From contig CAZUVM010000066.1 of assembly GCA_964623885.1 (NCBI GenBank), forward strand, positions 1-7,393: DNA of 7,393 nucleotides. Reading direction: 5' to 3'. Both the position numbers and the translations under genes were made by a program. The stretch's first letter is position 1; every line of letters starts with the position of its first letter. Under the pieces are notes generated by a model. That model was not told the DNA's origin. It worked only from the letters and a program-made list of their open reading frames with translations, and ran no database searches. This DNA comes from CAZUVM01 sp964623885. Its GTDB lineage: Bacteria > Verrucomicrobiota > Verrucomicrobiia > Limisphaerales > UBA8199. Below, in pieces: positions 5,949 through 7,393 of the stretch.

Positions 5949-7196
5949 ATGAAACAAACCAAACTCTCCTTCTGTCTACTCGCCGTAGGCGCATTTTTGA
6001 CCGGCGCTATCGCGCATGCTGCTGAAGTTTCCGGCCAATGGCACGCGGAGTTCGATACCCAAATCGGCCCGCAGAAATACCTGTTTGTTTTCCAGGTGAA
6101 TGAAGGGAAACTGTCGGCCAAAGCAAACGCAGAACTTAGCGGCCAAAAACGGGAAGTGGAGTTTAAGGATGCCAAGCTCGCCGGCGATACCCTCACGTTT
6201 GTCGAATTATTCAAGTTCCAAGATAACGAAGTCCGTATCGATTACACCGGCAAAGTGAGCGACCATGAAATAAAGTTCACCCGGAAGGTCGCCGATTTCG
6301 CCACTGAAGAATTCGTTGCCAAGCGAGTCGAACCCGCACCGGTCGCGAGCGCCAGTCCTGCCAACCCCGCAACAACCAACCGCGCTCGCCGCGGATTCGG
6401 TGGCCCGATTGTGCTAGGGCCCGATGACAAACCGGCCTTTCCTGATCCACCCACCGGTTTCGATGTCAAACGCGAGGACATCCCCCAAGGAAAATTGGAA
6501 ATGATCGAATACGACTCGAAGACCGTAGGCACGACCCGCAAGATGCAGATCTATACGCCACCCGGCTATTCGAAGGACAAAAAGTACCCGGTTCTCTACT
6601 TGCTGCACGGCATCGGCGGCGATGAAAACGAGTGGCAACACCTTTGCACTCCTAACATCATCCTCGACAACCTGCTCGCTGAGCAGAAGGTCGTGCCGAT
6701 GATTGTCGTCATGCCCAATGGCCGCGCGCAGAAAAATGACCGGGCTCAAGGGGACGTGTTCCGCACGGCTCCGGCCTTTGCGAATTTCGAGCGGGACCTG
6801 CTCGATGATGTGATTCCAGCCATCGAGGCCCGATACTCCGTCCAGGCCGATCGCGAACATCGGTCCCTGGCTGGGCTCTCGATGGGTGGCGGTCAATCGC
6901 TCAACTTCGGTTTGGGTCACCTCGATACTTTTGCCTGGGTGGGCGGTTTTTCTTCAGCGCCGAACACCAAACCGCCGGAAGAATTAGTGCCCGATCCGGA
7001 TGCGGCGCGGCGCCAATTGAAATTGCTCTGGCTCGGCTGCGGCAACAACGATGGCCTGATCCGCATCAGCCAGGGTGTGCATGCTTACCTCAAAGACAAA
7101 GGGGTTCCTCACGTGTGGCATGTGGACGGCCATGCTCATGACGCCCCGGAATGGAAAAACAACCTGTACCTGTTTGTGCAGCACATCTTCAAATGA
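5949..7196 (+). CDS. Secreted CE1/esterase D-type esterase with shared N-terminal module
   Basis: The product has 415 residues. Residues 1 to about 24 are a signal peptide (MKQTKLSFCLLAVG..., cut near AHA-24). Residues about 25-126 are the beta-rich module also found on the malectin protein. A Pro/Ala/Thr/Arg/Gly linker follows (about 127-168, with NRARRGFGG). Residues about 170-415 form a CE1-type alpha/beta-hydrolase: MQIYTPPGYSKD, YPVLYLLHGIGGDENEW, the nucleophile elbow AGLSMGG with Ser311, the likely acid Asp368 in LGCGNNDG, and the likely His397 in HDAPEWKNNLYLF. It probably removes feruloyl or acetyl groups from xylan. It is related to the esterase at 1379-2626 but lacks that protein's CBM48-like domain and the long insert in the core. 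The gene begins 15 bases after the GH95 stop, which suggests co-transcription, and ends 13 bases before the convergent GH115 stop. No Shine-Dalgarno motif precedes it. Confidence 0.9.
   Translation: MKQTKLSFCLLAVGAFLTGAIAHAAEVSGQWHAEFDTQIGPQKYLFVFQVNEGKLSAKANAELSGQKREVEFKDAKLAGDTLTFVELFKFQDNEVRIDYTGKVSDHEIKFTRKVADFATEEFVAKRVEPAPVASASPANPATTNRARRGFGGPIVLGPDDKPAFPDPPTGFDVKREDIPQGKLEMIEYDSKTVGTTRKMQIYTPPGYSKDKKYPVLYLLHGIGGDENEWQHLCTPNIILDNLLAEQKVVPMIVVMPNGRAQKNDRAQGDVFRTAPAFANFERDLLDDVIPAIEARYSVQADREHRSLAGLSMGGGQSLNFGLGHLDTFAWVGGFSSAPNTKPPEELVPDPDAARRQLKLLWLGCGNNDGLIRISQGVHAYLKDKGVPHVWHVDGHAHDAPEWKNNLYLFVQHIFK
6021..6326 (+). other. Shared N-terminal beta-rich module, copy 2
   Basis: This encodes residues 25-126 of the esterase and aligns over its whole length with residues 20-124 of the malectin protein at 475-1335. 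About half of the residues are identical, including SGQW, EFDTQIGPQKY, GDTLTFVE, DNEVRIDYTGK and HEIKFTRKVADFA (variants in the other copy). It is followed directly by a low-complexity linker, so it looks like an independent domain joined to the catalytic part. Confidence 0.75.
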
Positions 7197-7209
7197 GATC
7201 TGAGGTCCC

Positions 7210-7393
7210 TCATGGTTTTTCGGCAGAGCCTGCGAGAACTGCGGTGCAAGCAAAACTCTCCGGTGGGCCCAGGTAGCTCGGTTTGACCCCTCCGCAATCC
7301 ACCACCAGCTTTTCCAAGACCACGCCGGGATCGACCATCCAAACGTGGAGCGTATGATAGCCGGACTGGGTAATGATGTGCTTTGATTTCGCC
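7210..7393 (-). CDS. GH115 alpha-glucuronidase, C-terminal end (5' truncated by window edge)
   Basis: On the minus strand a frame enters from the right edge and stops at 7212-7210 (TGA), giving 60 residues. It includes GYHTLHVWMVDPGVVLEKLV, followed by VVDCGGVKPSYLGPPES. The HTLxVWMVDPGVV...PSYLGPPES pattern is the end of the C-terminal beta-sandwich domain of GH115 enzymes. GH115 removes glucuronic acid or 4-O-methylglucuronic acid from internal xylose residues of xylan. The catalytic part lies outside the window. The last residues (FACTAVLAGSAEKP) are a short tail beyond the domain. The gene converges on the esterase gene, with only 13 bases between the two stops. Because its start is outside, it is easily missed by start-based gene finding. 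Confidence 0.85.
   Translation of the reverse strand, partial: AKSKHIITQSGYHTLHVWMVDPGVVLEKLVVDCGGVKPSYLGPPESFACTAVLAGSAEKP

Noticed and set aside
7201..7220. Possible terminator: TGAGG-TC-CCTCA followed by TGGTTTTT after the last forward gene
   Set aside because: The stem is only 4-5 bases with a 2-4 base loop, and the T-run is short and lies inside the GH115 coding end. The position between convergent genes is suggestive but the structure is too weak to call.

Overview
The window looks like part of a xylan/hemicellulose degradation gene cluster from a Gram-negative bacterium. Verrucomicrobiota is the most likely phylum (moderate confidence), with Acidobacteriota or Planctomycetota as alternatives. 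Pointers are the moderately high GC, the run of secreted carbohydrate-active enzymes without a SusC/SusD pair, malectin-type domains, Gly/Arg/Ser-rich linkers, and starts that lack Shine-Dalgarno motifs. No RNA genes, mobile elements, CRISPR arrays or gene-free stretches above 300 bases were seen.

Layout. (1) 2-403, +: C-terminal 133 residues of a GH10 endo-xylanase, cut by the left edge, with the nucleophile Glu still visible. (2) 475-1335, +: a secreted non-catalytic protein with a small beta-rich N-terminal module and a malectin-like domain. (3) 1379-2626, +: a secreted CE1-type esterase with an N-terminal Ig/CBM48-like domain. (4) 2690-3544, +: a secreted CE6/SASA-type SGNH acetylesterase. 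(5) 3570-5933, +: a secreted full-length GH95 alpha-L-fucosidase/alpha-L-galactosidase. (6) 5949-7196, +: a second CE1-type esterase carrying the same N-terminal module as gene 2. (7) 7210-7393, -: C-terminal 60 residues of a GH115 alpha-glucuronidase, convergent with gene 6 and cut by the right edge.

The six forward genes are separated by 71, 43, 63, 25 and 15 bases and probably form one operon. All five with a visible N-terminus have a signal peptide. Together they make a coherent pathway: GH10 cuts the xylan backbone, CE1 and CE6 esterases remove feruloyl and/or acetyl groups, GH115 removes (methyl)glucuronic acid, and GH95 removes terminal alpha-L-fucose or alpha-L-galactose, as found on complex glucuronoarabinoxylans or xyloglucan. 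The malectin protein probably binds glycan.

The most notable feature is a module of about 105 residues, found once on the malectin protein and once on the second esterase. About half the residues are identical between the copies. I recognise no named domain in it; it may be a carbohydrate-binding or targeting module specific to this kind of locus.
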